Below, piece after piece: positions 10,468 through 18,224 of a stretch of DNA of 39,733 bases. The translations under genes and the position numbers were made by a program. The stretch comes from an uncultured Agathobaculum sp. GTDB lineage: Bacteria; Bacillota; Clostridia; Oscillospirales; Butyricicoccaceae. Each line of letters opens with the position of its first letter. Positions within the stretch are counted from its first letter, which is position 1. The stretch lies in the NCBI RefSeq assembly GCF_944384695.1, contig NZ_CALWUQ010000010.1, forward strand, positions 1-39,733, read 5' to 3'. Below the pieces are notes generated by a model that searched no databases, was not told the origin of the DNA, and saw nothing but the letters and a program-made list of their open reading frames with translations.

Positions 10468-10495
10468 TTTACCACGATGTTTGCCGTGCTATACT
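10468..10495 (+). promoter_or_regulatory. Candidate promoter for the AmmeMemoRadiSam pair
   Basis: TTTACC (10468-10473) and TATACT (10490-10495) are separated by 16 bases, about 36 bases upstream of the start codon. The -10 is good and the -35 mediocre. The call is by eye. Confidence 0.5.
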
Positions 10496-10531
10496 GAACA
10501 TAGGATATTTACATTGAGAGGAGTGACCAAT

Positions 10532-11920
10532 ATGCCGATGCTGGGCGCTATTTTGACTCCACACCCGCCCGTGCTGCTGCCCGAGGTGGGCCGAGGTCGG
10601 GAAAGGGAAATCGCTGCCACCGACCGCGCTATGCGCGCGGCAGCTGAACAGGTGGCTCAGTGGAAACCTGATGTACTCATCGTGGCCTCTCCGCACACTA
10701 TTTTGTACGGGGATTACTTTCACATTGCTCCCGGTAAAGCCGCTGCGGGGGATATGTCCGCGTTTGGCGCGCCGCAGGTGCGCATACAGGTTGCATACGA
10801 TGCCTTGCTGCGGGATGAAATTGTGCGCCGTGCACAGCAGGCAGATTTGAAAGCCGGCACATTCGGCCAGCGTGACCCGGAGCTTGATCACGGCGTGTTG
10901 ATTCCGCTCTATTTTTTGCGCAAGGCGGGCGTCACTTGCCCGATTGTGCGCATGGGCCTGTCCGGCTTTTCGCCGCTTGCGCATTACCGACTGGGGCAGT
11001 GCGTGGCGGAGGCGGTCGGGACGCTGAATCGTCGTGCGGTGTTCGTGGCGAGCGGCGACCTGTCCCACAAGCTGAAAGCCGACGGCCCTTACGGTTTTGC
11101 GCCCGAAGGACCTCAATTCGATGAGGCTGTAACGCAGGCAATGGCATCGGGCGATTTTCTGCAATTTCTTACCATGAACCCGGCGTTTTGCGAGCGGGCG
11201 GCGGAGTGCGGCCTGCGCTCTTTTCAGATGATGGCGGGCGCGCTGGATGGATTGGCCGTTGCTCCGCAGCTGCTCAGTCATGAAGGAACCTTTGGCGTGG
11301 GCTATGCGGTAGCGCTGTTCCCGGTCACAGGGCGGGATGACAGCCGCTGCTTTGCTTCTGCTTGCGTGCGGGCGCAGCGTGACCAGCTGGAGAAACGCCG
11401 CGCAGGGGAGGACACATGGGTGCGGCTTGCGCGGCTGTCGCTGGAGACCTATGTGCGCACCGGCAGTCGGCTGGAACGCCTGCCGGACGGCCTGCCGGAT
11501 GAGTTGACCCGGTGCGCGGCGGGCGCGTTTGTCTCATTGCATATTGGCGGGCGACTGCGCGGCTGTATCGGCACCATTGCCCCGACGCGGGCAAATGTCG
11601 CACAGGAAATCGTGCAGAATGCAGTGTCTGCGGGCACGCGAGACCCGCGCTTTCCGCCGGTGCATCCGGAGGAACTGGACGAGCTGGAGTACAGCGTGGA
11701 CGTACTGGGCGAGCCGGAGCCTGTAAACTCGCTCGACCAGCTCAATCCCAAGCGCTACGGGGTCATTGTTTCCTGTGGTACGCGGCGCGGTCTGCTGCTG
11801 CCCGCTCTCGACGGCGTGGACACGGTGGCGCAACAGGTCGACATTGCGCGACAGAAAGGCGGTATCCGTGCGGAAGAACCGTACCAAATCGAGCGGTTTG
11901 AGGTGGTGCGTCATCTATGA
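10532..11920 (+). CDS. AmmeMemoRadiSam protein: extradiol-dioxygenase-like domain fused to AMMECR1 domain
   Basis: The 462-residue protein has two parts. Residues about 1-260 look like the class III extradiol dioxygenase/MEMO superfamily (LigB-like), with His-bearing segments LTPHPPVLLPEVG, VASPHTILYGD and ASGDLSHKLKADGPYG. Residues about 285-462 are an AMMECR1 domain with the hallmark GRLRGCIGT and the DPRFPPV segment. Its reaction is not established to my knowledge. The family co-occurs with a dedicated radical SAM enzyme, which follows here with a 4-base overlap. The ATG at 10532 has GAGAGGAG 9 bases upstream, so a longer reading from 10481 is unlikely. Family assignment is firm; function is unknown. 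Confidence 0.9.
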   Translation: MPMLGAILTPHPPVLLPEVGRGREREIAATDRAMRAAAEQVAQWKPDVLIVASPHTILYGDYFHIAPGKAAAGDMSAFGAPQVRIQVAYDALLRDEIVRRAQQADLKAGTFGQRDPELDHGVLIPLYFLRKAGVTCPIVRMGLSGFSPLAHYRLGQCVAEAVGTLNRRAVFVASGDLSHKLKADGPYGFAPEGPQFDEAVTQAMASGDFLQFLTMNPAFCERAAECGLRSFQMMAGALDGLAVAPQLLSHEGTFGVGYAVALFPVTGRDDSRCFASACVRAQRDQLEKRRAGEDTWVRLARLSLETYVRTGSRLERLPDGLPDELTRCAAGAFVSLHIGGRLRGCIGTIAPTRANVAQEIVQNAVSAGTRDPRFPPVHPEELDELEYSVDVLGEPEPVNSLDQLNPKRYGVIVSCGTRRGLLLPALDGVDTVAQQVDIARQKGGIRAEEPYQIERFEVVRHL

Positions 11921-12741
11921 GCATCGCATGTGGACTTTGTTTTCATCGTTGCAAGTTGGATGTGGGGCAGGTTGGTTTATGTCGGGCCAGAGCGAACCAA
12001 GGCGGGCAGGTCGTTCCGCTGAATTACGGCAAACTCACGGCGCTCGCGCTCGACCCCATCGAGAAAAAGCCGCTGCGCCGTTTTCACCCCGGCAGCTTCG
12101 TGTTGTCGGTGGGCGGTTTTGGCTGCAATCTGCGCTGTCCGTTCTGTCAGAACGCAGAAATCGCCGCGGCGGATGCAGAAATTCCCACACGGGAATGCCC
12201 GCCCGAAGCGTTGGCGCGTGAGGCCCTTCGATTGCAGGCGCGCGGCAACATCGGCGTAGCCTACACCTACAATGAACCATTGGTCGGCTATGAATATGTG
12301 CGTGATTGCTCAGCGCTTGTACGTAAGGCGGGGCTGTGTAACGTGCTGGTGACCAACGGCACCATAGAGGAAGCGCCGTGGCGTGCGCTGCTGCCGCTGA
12401 TGGATGCGGTCAACATCGACCTAAAAGGGTTTACCGAAGACTGGTATCGCACGCTGGGTGGTGATTTGGAAACGGTCAAGCGTTCCATCACGCTGGCAGC
12501 GCAGGTCTGTCATGTGGAGGTTACGACGCTGATTGTGCCGGGCGAGAACGACAGTGAGGACGAGATGCGCGCGCTGTCCGCGTGGTTATCTTCGGTAAGT
12601 CCGGATATCCCGCTGCATGTTTCCCGCTTTTTTCCGCGCCATCGCATGACCGACCGGCCGCCCACACCGGTAGAGACCGTTTACCGTCTGGCGAAAGTGG
12701 CCCGGGAGCAGCTACGATATGTGTACACGGGCAACTGCTGA
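11917..12741 (+). CDS. amrS: AmmeMemoRadiSam system radical SAM enzyme
   Basis: This 274-residue radical SAM protein carries the cluster motif CNLRCPFC (CxxxCxxC) preceded by GGFG. An extra N-terminal Cys cluster (CGLCFHRC with a later GLCRAR) is typical of the PflA-like AmrS family. Further support comes from YTYNEPLVGYEYV and VTNGTIEE, as in pyruvate-formate-lyase-activating-like enzymes. Its ATG overlaps the previous stop as ATGA, which implies translational coupling with the AMMECR1 fusion. The likely role is SAM-dependent radical modification of an unknown substrate. No glycyl-radical enzyme is adjacent, which argues against a PFL activase. Confidence 0.92.
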   Translation: MSIACGLCFHRCKLDVGQVGLCRARANQGGQVVPLNYGKLTALALDPIEKKPLRRFHPGSFVLSVGGFGCNLRCPFCQNAEIAAADAEIPTRECPPEALAREALRLQARGNIGVAYTYNEPLVGYEYVRDCSALVRKAGLCNVLVTNGTIEEAPWRALLPLMDAVNIDLKGFTEDWYRTLGGDLETVKRSITLAAQVCHVEVTTLIVPGENDSEDEMRALSAWLSSVSPDIPLHVSRFFPRHRMTDRPPTPVETVYRLAKVAREQLRYVYTGNC

Positions 12742-12753
12742 ACCATAGGGAGG

Positions 12754-13299
12754 TTATGCTTCGTCCAGCGTTAGCGTCTGTCGGGCGTTGCCGCCCAACT
12801 CTTTGAAGTCGGAGAAGAGGCAGTCGATGCGGGTTGGGTGGACGCAAATCAGATGCATGGGGCTTTTCAGCTTCCGAAGAAACGCTGACGAAATGTTTTT
12901 ATATTCGGCGTGGGCCAGATACGGTTCCGAAAACGGTTCTATCAGCTCGGCTTTGCCCATCACCTGTACGCCGTGCAGCTTGCTGAACCCCTCGTACTTG
13001 TCATAGATGGCCAAGCAGACGTTAGTATTTTCGGCCAAACCGATGAACTTTTTGCCGCCTTCGGAAAACATCCAGAAGCATCCGTCATGGTAGCTGTACT
13101 CAATGGGGGTGCAGCGCACATAGTCCCCGGTTCCGGTGGCCAGCGCACAGGTATTGTTTGATTCAATATAGCTTTCCACCATGGTTTGCAGTTTGGCCTT
13201 TTCCAGCTTGACGCCGTCCGCGTCTTTTTCATCCCAGTAGCGGGCGGCCGCTTGAAGCACCTGCGCGGTGTAGTAAGATGGATTGGTTGTCTGACACAT
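12754..13299 (-). CDS. Pyridoxamine 5'-phosphate oxidase-family FMN-binding split-barrel protein
   Basis: The 181-residue protein has the split-barrel pattern of PNPOx-like flavoproteins: NTCALATGTGDYVRCTPIEY, then FWMFSEGGKKFIGL and HGVQVMGKAELIE. The first ~45 residues are a helical leader. The start at 13299 follows AAAGGGG 8 bases upstream and lies after a good promoter. The frame stays open to 13557, but that extension has no start signal and overlaps the promoter. The C-terminal HPTRIDCLFSDFKE is typical of the small Clostridial members. The substrate is unknown; PNP oxidation proper is not implied. The gene ends 12 bases past the convergent radical SAM gene, with no obvious terminator between. 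Confidence 0.82.
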   Translation of the reverse strand: MCQTTNPSYYTAQVLQAAARYWDEKDADGVKLEKAKLQTMVESYIESNNTCALATGTGDYVRCTPIEYSYHDGCFWMFSEGGKKFIGLAENTNVCLAIYDKYEGFSKLHGVQVMGKAELIEPFSEPYLAHAEYKNISSAFLRKLKSPMHLICVHPTRIDCLFSDFKELGGNARQTLTLDEA

Positions 13300-13326
13300 C
13301 TGGATTGCCCCTTTCTGAATAAATGT

Positions 13327-13355
13327 ATTGTACGCCTTGCGGAAACGCGGGTCAA
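13327..13355 (-). promoter_or_regulatory. Promoter of the split-barrel protein gene
   Basis: Read on the minus strand, TTGACC (13350-13355) and TACAAT (13327-13332) are separated by exactly 17 bases, about 28 bases before the start codon. This is a close match to a sigma-A promoter. Confidence 0.7.
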
Positions 13356-13573
13356 TGCGAAGCTGACCATGATTTTCCGATATATCTAAATTATAAGGAA
13401 GATGCGGCATTGATGCAGGACTTTCCGGAAAACAGGGGAGGGTGTGACACGAAAAACGCCGAATGACGCGGCGCTGCCCATTAAACGGGCGAAATTGGCG
13501 GCTTTGGTTGGTGGAAATCTGCCCAGCATGCCGGTATACTGATAGGTAGAATACCAAATAGGGAGGACAGGTT

Positions 13574-14023
13574 ATGCGTTTGGGAAGCAGTTTATATCAC
13601 GCCCGAAAAGAGAGCGGTGTTGCGCAGGAGAATGTGGCAGAAGAGCGGGGCGTCAGCCGCCAGACCATCTCAAAATGGGAGACCGATGAGACGCTGCCGG
13701 ATATCCGGCAGTCCAAGCGGCTGGCCGTGCTTTACCATATGACGCTGGACGAGCTGATTGAGTATGATTTTGACGAGCAGCAGGCGGAGCAGATGATTGA
13801 CAGCATCAGTGATGAGGCGCAGGCCAGGATTGATTGGAGCAAGGTGTGGAGCAAGAAATACCCAGTGCTGGGTACCTATCACGAAAAGGTGCGTATCGGT
13901 GATTACGCGCCTGCGCTGCGCGAGATGTTGACCCAACTGCGGGTGGACTATGGTTATAATAATACGGACGCATTGCTGGTGCTGAAAGATATTCTGGCGC
14001 GCGTCTGGAAGGGGCAGATGTAG
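13574..14023 (+). CDS. XRE-family HTH transcriptional regulator
   Basis: The 149-residue protein begins with a Cro/CI-type helix-turn-helix (residues about 3-60), including RGVSRQTISKWETDETLPD, the recognition-helix segment usual for XRE proteins. The rest (about 65-149) is helical with no recognised ligand domain. GGAGGAC lies 7 bases before the ATG. It is divergent from the split-barrel gene, with 274 bases between start codons, so it may control that gene or itself. The target is not evident from the sequence. Confidence 0.87.
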   Translation: MRLGSSLYHARKESGVAQENVAEERGVSRQTISKWETDETLPDIRQSKRLAVLYHMTLDELIEYDFDEQQAEQMIDSISDEAQARIDWSKVWSKKYPVLGTYHEKVRIGDYAPALREMLTQLRVDYGYNNTDALLVLKDILARVWKGQM

Positions 14024-14056
14024 GCAAGCGACAAAAACAATATGATGCAAGGTGTT

Positions 14057-14476
14057 TCAACGACCCTGTACATACTGTTTTATTGTGTAACGGCTGCGGG
14101 TTTCGGTGGCCTTGCCGTACTGAATGGCACGCCTCGGGCATTCGTTGATGCAACGCAGGCATTGGTAGCACTGCTTGCTCCAAGCGGGCTTGCCATTTGC
14201 GAGTCTGATGGTGCAGGCAGGGCAGTTTTGAGCACACAGGCCGCAGCCGTTGCAGGCAGCCGTCGCGTAGAAGGCTTTGGTACTGCGGGCAAACTTGAGC
14301 ATCGGTTCGGGCGCGCCTCACGCATAGACGGGAAACACCAGACCGATTTGCGTTTGGTGTTTGAGTTCGGGTATGTCGTTTGGTTTAGTGATATCATGGG
14401 CCTTATCACCAGTGAGGGCCGCGATTTGCTCCGCCGCCCATCGGGAATTGCCGGTGCCGGAAAAATAGAAAATCAT
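14057..14476 (-). pseudogene. EFR1-family flavodoxin/ferredoxin remnant, in-frame TGA and internal deletion
   Basis: From the ATG at 14476 the frame reads MIFYFSGTGNSRW, a flavodoxin FMN loop, and continues to GLVFPVYA. It then meets TGA at 14318-14320, where the family normally has Trp in a VYAWGAPEP-like segment. The same frame continues as GAPEPMLKFARS and jumps straight into the two 4Fe-4S clusters (CNGCGLCAQNCPA and CYQCLRCINECPR), ending at 14057. Intact EFR1 proteins are about 250-270 residues; here about 100 residues of the flavodoxin domain are missing between MLKF and KAFYAT. Neighbouring genes use TGG for Trp and TGA as stop, so recoding is unlikely. The last 81 codons (14302-14057) still encode an intact 2x[4Fe-4S] ferredoxin-like peptide. 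Confidence 0.85.
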
Positions 14477-14579
14477 GGTGTTGGCGCTCCTTGTTTTTGG
14501 ATGAATCCGTTCTGAATCTATTATATAGAAATATTGTAGAGGAAAAATTCAAGTCCGTCAACGGTGCGCAGATGCAGGC

Positions 14580-14633
14580 AAAACAAGAACAGGGACACTG
14601 CGAATTTTTGCAGTGTCCCTGTTCTTGTTTTTT
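14580..14633. terminator. Strong terminator downstream of galM
   Basis: A perfect 22-bp stem (14580-14601 pairing with 14610-14631) closes an 8-base loop. A T-run follows on the plus strand, and TTTT ends the stem on the minus strand. It lies 20 bases past the galM stop and should end the gal transcript; it can also block plus-strand read-through. Confidence 0.8.
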
Positions 14634-14650
14634 ATATTTTCCTGACAGAA

Positions 14651-15688
14651 TCATACTGCCGTTACGCGGTAAACGGTGGTGTGATGATAGGTTTCTCCGG
14701 CCGGAAGCACGACAGAGGGGAACTTCGCATGGTGAATGGCATCCGGCCATGCCTGCGTTTCCAGACAGAAGGCTGACCGCGGGCCGTAGGTGGCGCCTGC
14801 CTTGCCGGGGCTGCCGTCCAGATAGTTGGCAGTGTAGAGCTGCAAACCGGGCTGGGTGGTGCAGCACTCCAGACACAGGCCGCCGCCGACGACTTTTGCC
14901 GCCGGTTCCAGCGGGGAGACAGGCGTGGTGTGCAGCGTGAAATTGTGGTCATATCCGTTGCCCAGCGTTAACTGAGGGTGCTCCATCGCCAAGCCTTGCA
15001 GGAAATCCCGGGGTGAACGCAAGTCAAAGGGGGTGCCCTCCACCGGAATCAGGTTGCCGGTAGGGGTGCTGTCGGCATCGGTCTCGGTGATGGCATCGGC
15101 AAAAATCTGTACCTGCTGACCCTCCAGAGAGCCGTGGGCATGCCCCAACAGGTTAAAATAACTGTGGTTGGTCAGGTTGCATAGGGTATCGGCATCGCTT
15201 TTGGCCTGATAGTCCAGCGTGAGCGCGCCATCATCCGTGAGGGTGTAGGTGACTTTCACTTCCAGTGTGCCGGGGAAGCTTTCTTCGCCGGCAGGACTCA
15301 CATGGGTGAGCACCAAGGCATCGTTTTCCTCCTGCGCCTTCCATACCGCGCGGTCAAAGCCGCGCAAGCCGCCATGGAGGCAGTTGGGGCCGTTGTTGGC
15401 GGCCAGAGGGTAATGGATGCCGTTCAGGTCGAAGGCCGCGCCGCCAATGCGGTTGGCCACTCGGCCTACCAAAGCGCCCAAATACTTGTCCTGTGCCTCA
15501 TATTCGGCCAGACTGTCATATCCCAGCACAATATCCCGTCTGCCGTCGGGGGTGGGGACAATGAAGGAACGCAGGACACCGCCATAGGTAAGCACCTGCA
15601 CAACATACTGACCGGCGCGCAGTGTCCACTGTTCCACTGCCTGTCCGTCAGCCGTTACGCCAAAGGGTTGCCGCATGAATTCTGTCAT
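14651..15688 (-). CDS. galM: Aldose 1-epimerase (galactose mutarotase)
   Basis: GalM interconverts beta- and alpha-D-galactose so that galactokinase receives its alpha substrate. The 345-residue protein has RVANRIGGAAFDLNG, the catalytic His in LTNHSYFNLLGH and the catalytic Glu in FCLETQAWPDA. All are standard for the family, and the length is normal. The ATG at 15688 has AGGTG 7 bases upstream and begins 3 bases after the galT stop. It is thus the last gene of galKETM. It acts in the cytosol; no signal peptide is seen. Confidence 0.95.
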   Translation of the reverse strand: MTEFMRQPFGVTADGQAVEQWTLRAGQYVVQVLTYGGVLRSFIVPTPDGRRDIVLGYDSLAEYEAQDKYLGALVGRVANRIGGAAFDLNGIHYPLAANNGPNCLHGGLRGFDRAVWKAQEENDALVLTHVSPAGEESFPGTLEVKVTYTLTDDGALTLDYQAKSDADTLCNLTNHSYFNLLGHAHGSLEGQQVQIFADAITETDADSTPTGNLIPVEGTPFDLRSPRDFLQGLAMEHPQLTLGNGYDHNFTLHTTPVSPLEPAAKVVGGGLCLECCTTQPGLQLYTANYLDGSPGKAGATYGPRSAFCLETQAWPDAIHHAKFPSVVLPAGETYHHTTVYRVTAV

Positions 15689-15691
15689 ATT

Positions 15692-17188
15692 TTACACCTG
15701 CCTTAAGAATCGGAGGAAGGCTTCCTTGCCCTCTGGCGTGCGGGCATACACGCCGGCATGCTCCAGCACCTTGGCAAAGACTAAGCCGGTCTCCTTATAT
15801 ACTGCGTCAAGCGCATTCTCTGCGGTGAGCTGGTACTTATCCCGGAAACCCATAGCCCAGCTGGCGTGCGAAGCAGTGAGCGGGTCAGCTTCCAAATCCT
15901 CGCCGGAAACCAGCTTTTGTGCCACAGCGGCCAGCTCGGTTTTGAGACGGGCGGGCAAAACCGCCAGACCCATGACCTCAATCAAACCGATGTTCTCTTT
16001 CTTGATGTGGTGCAGTTCCGCATGCGGATGATACAGCCCCAAAGGATGCTCCGGGGTGGTGAGGTTGTTGCGCAGCACCAAATCCAGCTCGTAGTCGCTG
16101 CCGCGGCGACGGGCGATGGGGGTGATGGTGTTGTGCGGCTCACCGTCGGTCTCGGCGTAGATGACCGCGCTCTCATCGGTGTAGCCGCGCCACAGCGTAA
16201 GGATGCGGTCGGCCAGCTCGATGAGACGCTGTGGCTCGGCGGCGGTGATGCGGATAACCGACATGGGCCACTTGACGATACCGGCCTGCACATCTTCATA
16301 GCCGGGGAAGGAGAAGGGCGTTTCGATGGGTGCCTTCTCCATGGCGAAGGTGTAGCGACCGCCTTGGAAGTGGTCATGCGCCAGAATAGAGCCGCCCACA
16401 ATGGGTAAATCGGCGTTGGAGCCTACGAAATAATGCGGGAACTGTCCTACAAAGTCCAGCAGCTTGGCAAAGCAGGCCCGGTCGATTTTCATGGGGGTGT
16501 GAACTGCATTGAAGCAGATACAATGCTCGTTGTAGTACACATAGGGGGAGTATTGCAAGAACCACGGGGAATCGTTAATCGTGATGGGAACGATGCGATG
16601 GTTCTGACGAGCAGGATGATTGACCCGACCGGCGTACCCCTCGTTTTCCGCGCACAGCAGGCAGCGGGGATAGGCCGAAGCCGGCATATTGCGGGCCGCA
16701 GCGATGGCCTTGGGGTCCTTTTCCGGTTTGGACAGATTGATGGTGATGTCCAGCTCGCCGTACTCGGTGGGTGCTTTCCACTGCACATCCTTTGCGATGC
16801 GGTCGCGGCGGATATAGTTGGTATCCTGACTGAAGCGGTAATACCAATCGGTGGCCTTTTCCGGGCTTTCCTGCCGCAGGGACTGGAACGTGTCGATGAC
16901 CTGCGCGGGGCGGGGGGTAAGCACGCCCATCAGTGCGGTATCAAACAAATCGCGGTAGACGATGGAGTTTTCCTCCAAAACACCCCGCGCATGCGCGTCG
17001 TCCATAAGAGCGTCCAGCACGGCGGGCAAGTCGATATCTTCCGGCATTTCTGCTTCGGGGGGCGTGTAGCTGTCCAGCTTGAGTACGCCCAGCAAAGCGT
17101 TTGTCGCCCAGATTTCCTCACAGGGCTGGATAAGACCTTTGCGCAGCGCATAGGTCACCAGCATGGCAATGGCTGTATCACGTTCCAT
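15692..17188 (-). CDS. galT: UDP-glucose--hexose-1-phosphate uridylyltransferase (Firmicute type)
   Basis: GalT exchanges galactose-1-phosphate with UDP-glucose to give glucose-1-phosphate and UDP-galactose. The 498-residue product is the long Firmicute GalT class, not the ~350-residue E. coli type. Family segments include YFVGSNADLPIVGGSILAHD, which leads into HFQGG; LGLYHPHAELHHIKKENIGL; and MGLAVLPARL. The start at 17188 is preceded by GGAGGG. An in-frame TTG at 17236 would extend into galE and lacks a better signal. Only two bases separate it from the galE stop, indicating tight coupling. Confidence 0.95.
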   Translation of the reverse strand: MERDTAIAMLVTYALRKGLIQPCEEIWATNALLGVLKLDSYTPPEAEMPEDIDLPAVLDALMDDAHARGVLEENSIVYRDLFDTALMGVLTPRPAQVIDTFQSLRQESPEKATDWYYRFSQDTNYIRRDRIAKDVQWKAPTEYGELDITINLSKPEKDPKAIAAARNMPASAYPRCLLCAENEGYAGRVNHPARQNHRIVPITINDSPWFLQYSPYVYYNEHCICFNAVHTPMKIDRACFAKLLDFVGQFPHYFVGSNADLPIVGGSILAHDHFQGGRYTFAMEKAPIETPFSFPGYEDVQAGIVKWPMSVIRITAAEPQRLIELADRILTLWRGYTDESAVIYAETDGEPHNTITPIARRRGSDYELDLVLRNNLTTPEHPLGLYHPHAELHHIKKENIGLIEVMGLAVLPARLKTELAAVAQKLVSGEDLEADPLTASHASWAMGFRDKYQLTAENALDAVYKETGLVFAKVLEHAGVYARTPEGKEAFLRFLRQV

Positions 17189-17190
17189 GC

Positions 17191-18183
17191 TCAACCCTCC
17201 GTATAGCCGTGGGGATGGCTCTTGTGCCAGGCCCAAGCGGAGGCTACGATGGTGGACAAATCATTGTATTCCGGTTTCCAGCCCAGCACTCGAACCGCTT
17301 TTTCCGAGGAGGCGATGAGCTGCGCCGGGTCGCCGGCCCGGCGGGGGGCCATTTTAGCGGGAATCGGATGGCCGGTGACTTCACGGGCCACGTCAATAAC
17401 CTCCTTGACGGTGAAGCCTACGCCGTTGCCCAGATTGAATACGTTGTTTTCTCCGCCGTTCATCAGGTAATCCAGCGCCAGAATATGCGCCTGCGCCAAA
17501 TCGGTGACGTGGATGTAGTCGCGGATACAGGTACCGTCCTTGGTGGGGTAATCGTCGCCAAATACACTGACCATTTCGCGCTGGCCCAGAGGCACTTGCA
17601 GGATAATGGGAATCAGATGGGTTTCCGGATTGTGTGCCTCGCCGATTTTGCCGGAGGCATGCGCGCCACAGGCGTTGAAGTACCGCAGGGCCACATATTT
17701 CAGGCCGTGCGCCCGGGATACCCAACCCATCATGTGCTCCATGTCCAGCTTGGTCTGGCCGTAGCAGTTGGTGGGGCAGGTGGTGTCGTCCTCCAGAATC
17801 GGAACGCGCTCCGGCTCGCCGTAGGTAGCGGCGGTGGAGGAGAAAACGATTTTGTCGATGCCGTGCGCCACCATGGACTGAAGAAGCACCATGGTGCCGT
17901 GGAGGTTGTTGTCGTAATACTTGAGCGGGTCGGACATGGATTCGCCAACCTGAGAGGAGGCGGCAAAATGGATGACGCCGTCGATTTGCTCTGCTTCAAA
18001 CAGTGCGTCCAGCGCCTTCCGGTCGCGGATATCCAGCTGATAGAACTTTGCCTTGGGATGGACCGCGGCACGGAAGCCGGTTTGCAGATTGTCGGCTACC
18101 ACGACCTCCCGGCCCGCGTCGATTAGCTCATATACCGTATGGGAGCCGATGTAGCCGGCTCCGCCCAGCACTAAAATTGCCAT
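17191..18183 (-). CDS. galE: UDP-glucose 4-epimerase
   Basis: GalE regenerates UDP-glucose from UDP-galactose using bound NAD. The 330-residue protein has the N-terminal Rossmann motif GGAGYIGSH, the catalytic SSTAATYGEPE, and YGQTK for the YxxxK pair. GTCIRDYIHVTDLAQAH and the NLGNGVGFTVKEV segment are typical of GalE. A GGAG lies about 12 bases upstream of the ATG, which is rather far. It lies between galK (41-base gap) and galT (2-base gap). Confidence 0.96.
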   Translation of the reverse strand: MAILVLGGAGYIGSHTVYELIDAGREVVVADNLQTGFRAAVHPKAKFYQLDIRDRKALDALFEAEQIDGVIHFAASSQVGESMSDPLKYYDNNLHGTMVLLQSMVAHGIDKIVFSSTAATYGEPERVPILEDDTTCPTNCYGQTKLDMEHMMGWVSRAHGLKYVALRYFNACGAHASGKIGEAHNPETHLIPIILQVPLGQREMVSVFGDDYPTKDGTCIRDYIHVTDLAQAHILALDYLMNGGENNVFNLGNGVGFTVKEVIDVAREVTGHPIPAKMAPRRAGDPAQLIASSEKAVRVLGWKPEYNDLSTIVASAWAWHKSHPHGYTEG

Positions 18184-18224
18184 GTTACAGGTGCGCTCCT
18201 TTCACATTAACACAGTCATATGGT

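Noticed and set aside
14302..14320. TGA in the EFR1 frame read as recoding (Trp or selenocysteine)
   Set aside because: Other genes here end in TGA and use TGG for Trp. No SECIS-like hairpin is evident, and the gene also carries a large internal deletion, so a pseudogene is simpler.
14580..14633. Perfect 22-bp inverted repeat as a transposon end or MITE
   Set aside because: There are no flanking target duplications and no second copy in the window. Position after galM and adjoining T-runs fit a terminator.
17189..17236. TTG start extending GalT by 16 residues
   Set aside because: The extension lies inside galE, and the ATG at 17188 has a good GGAGGG site and gives the usual family N-terminus.
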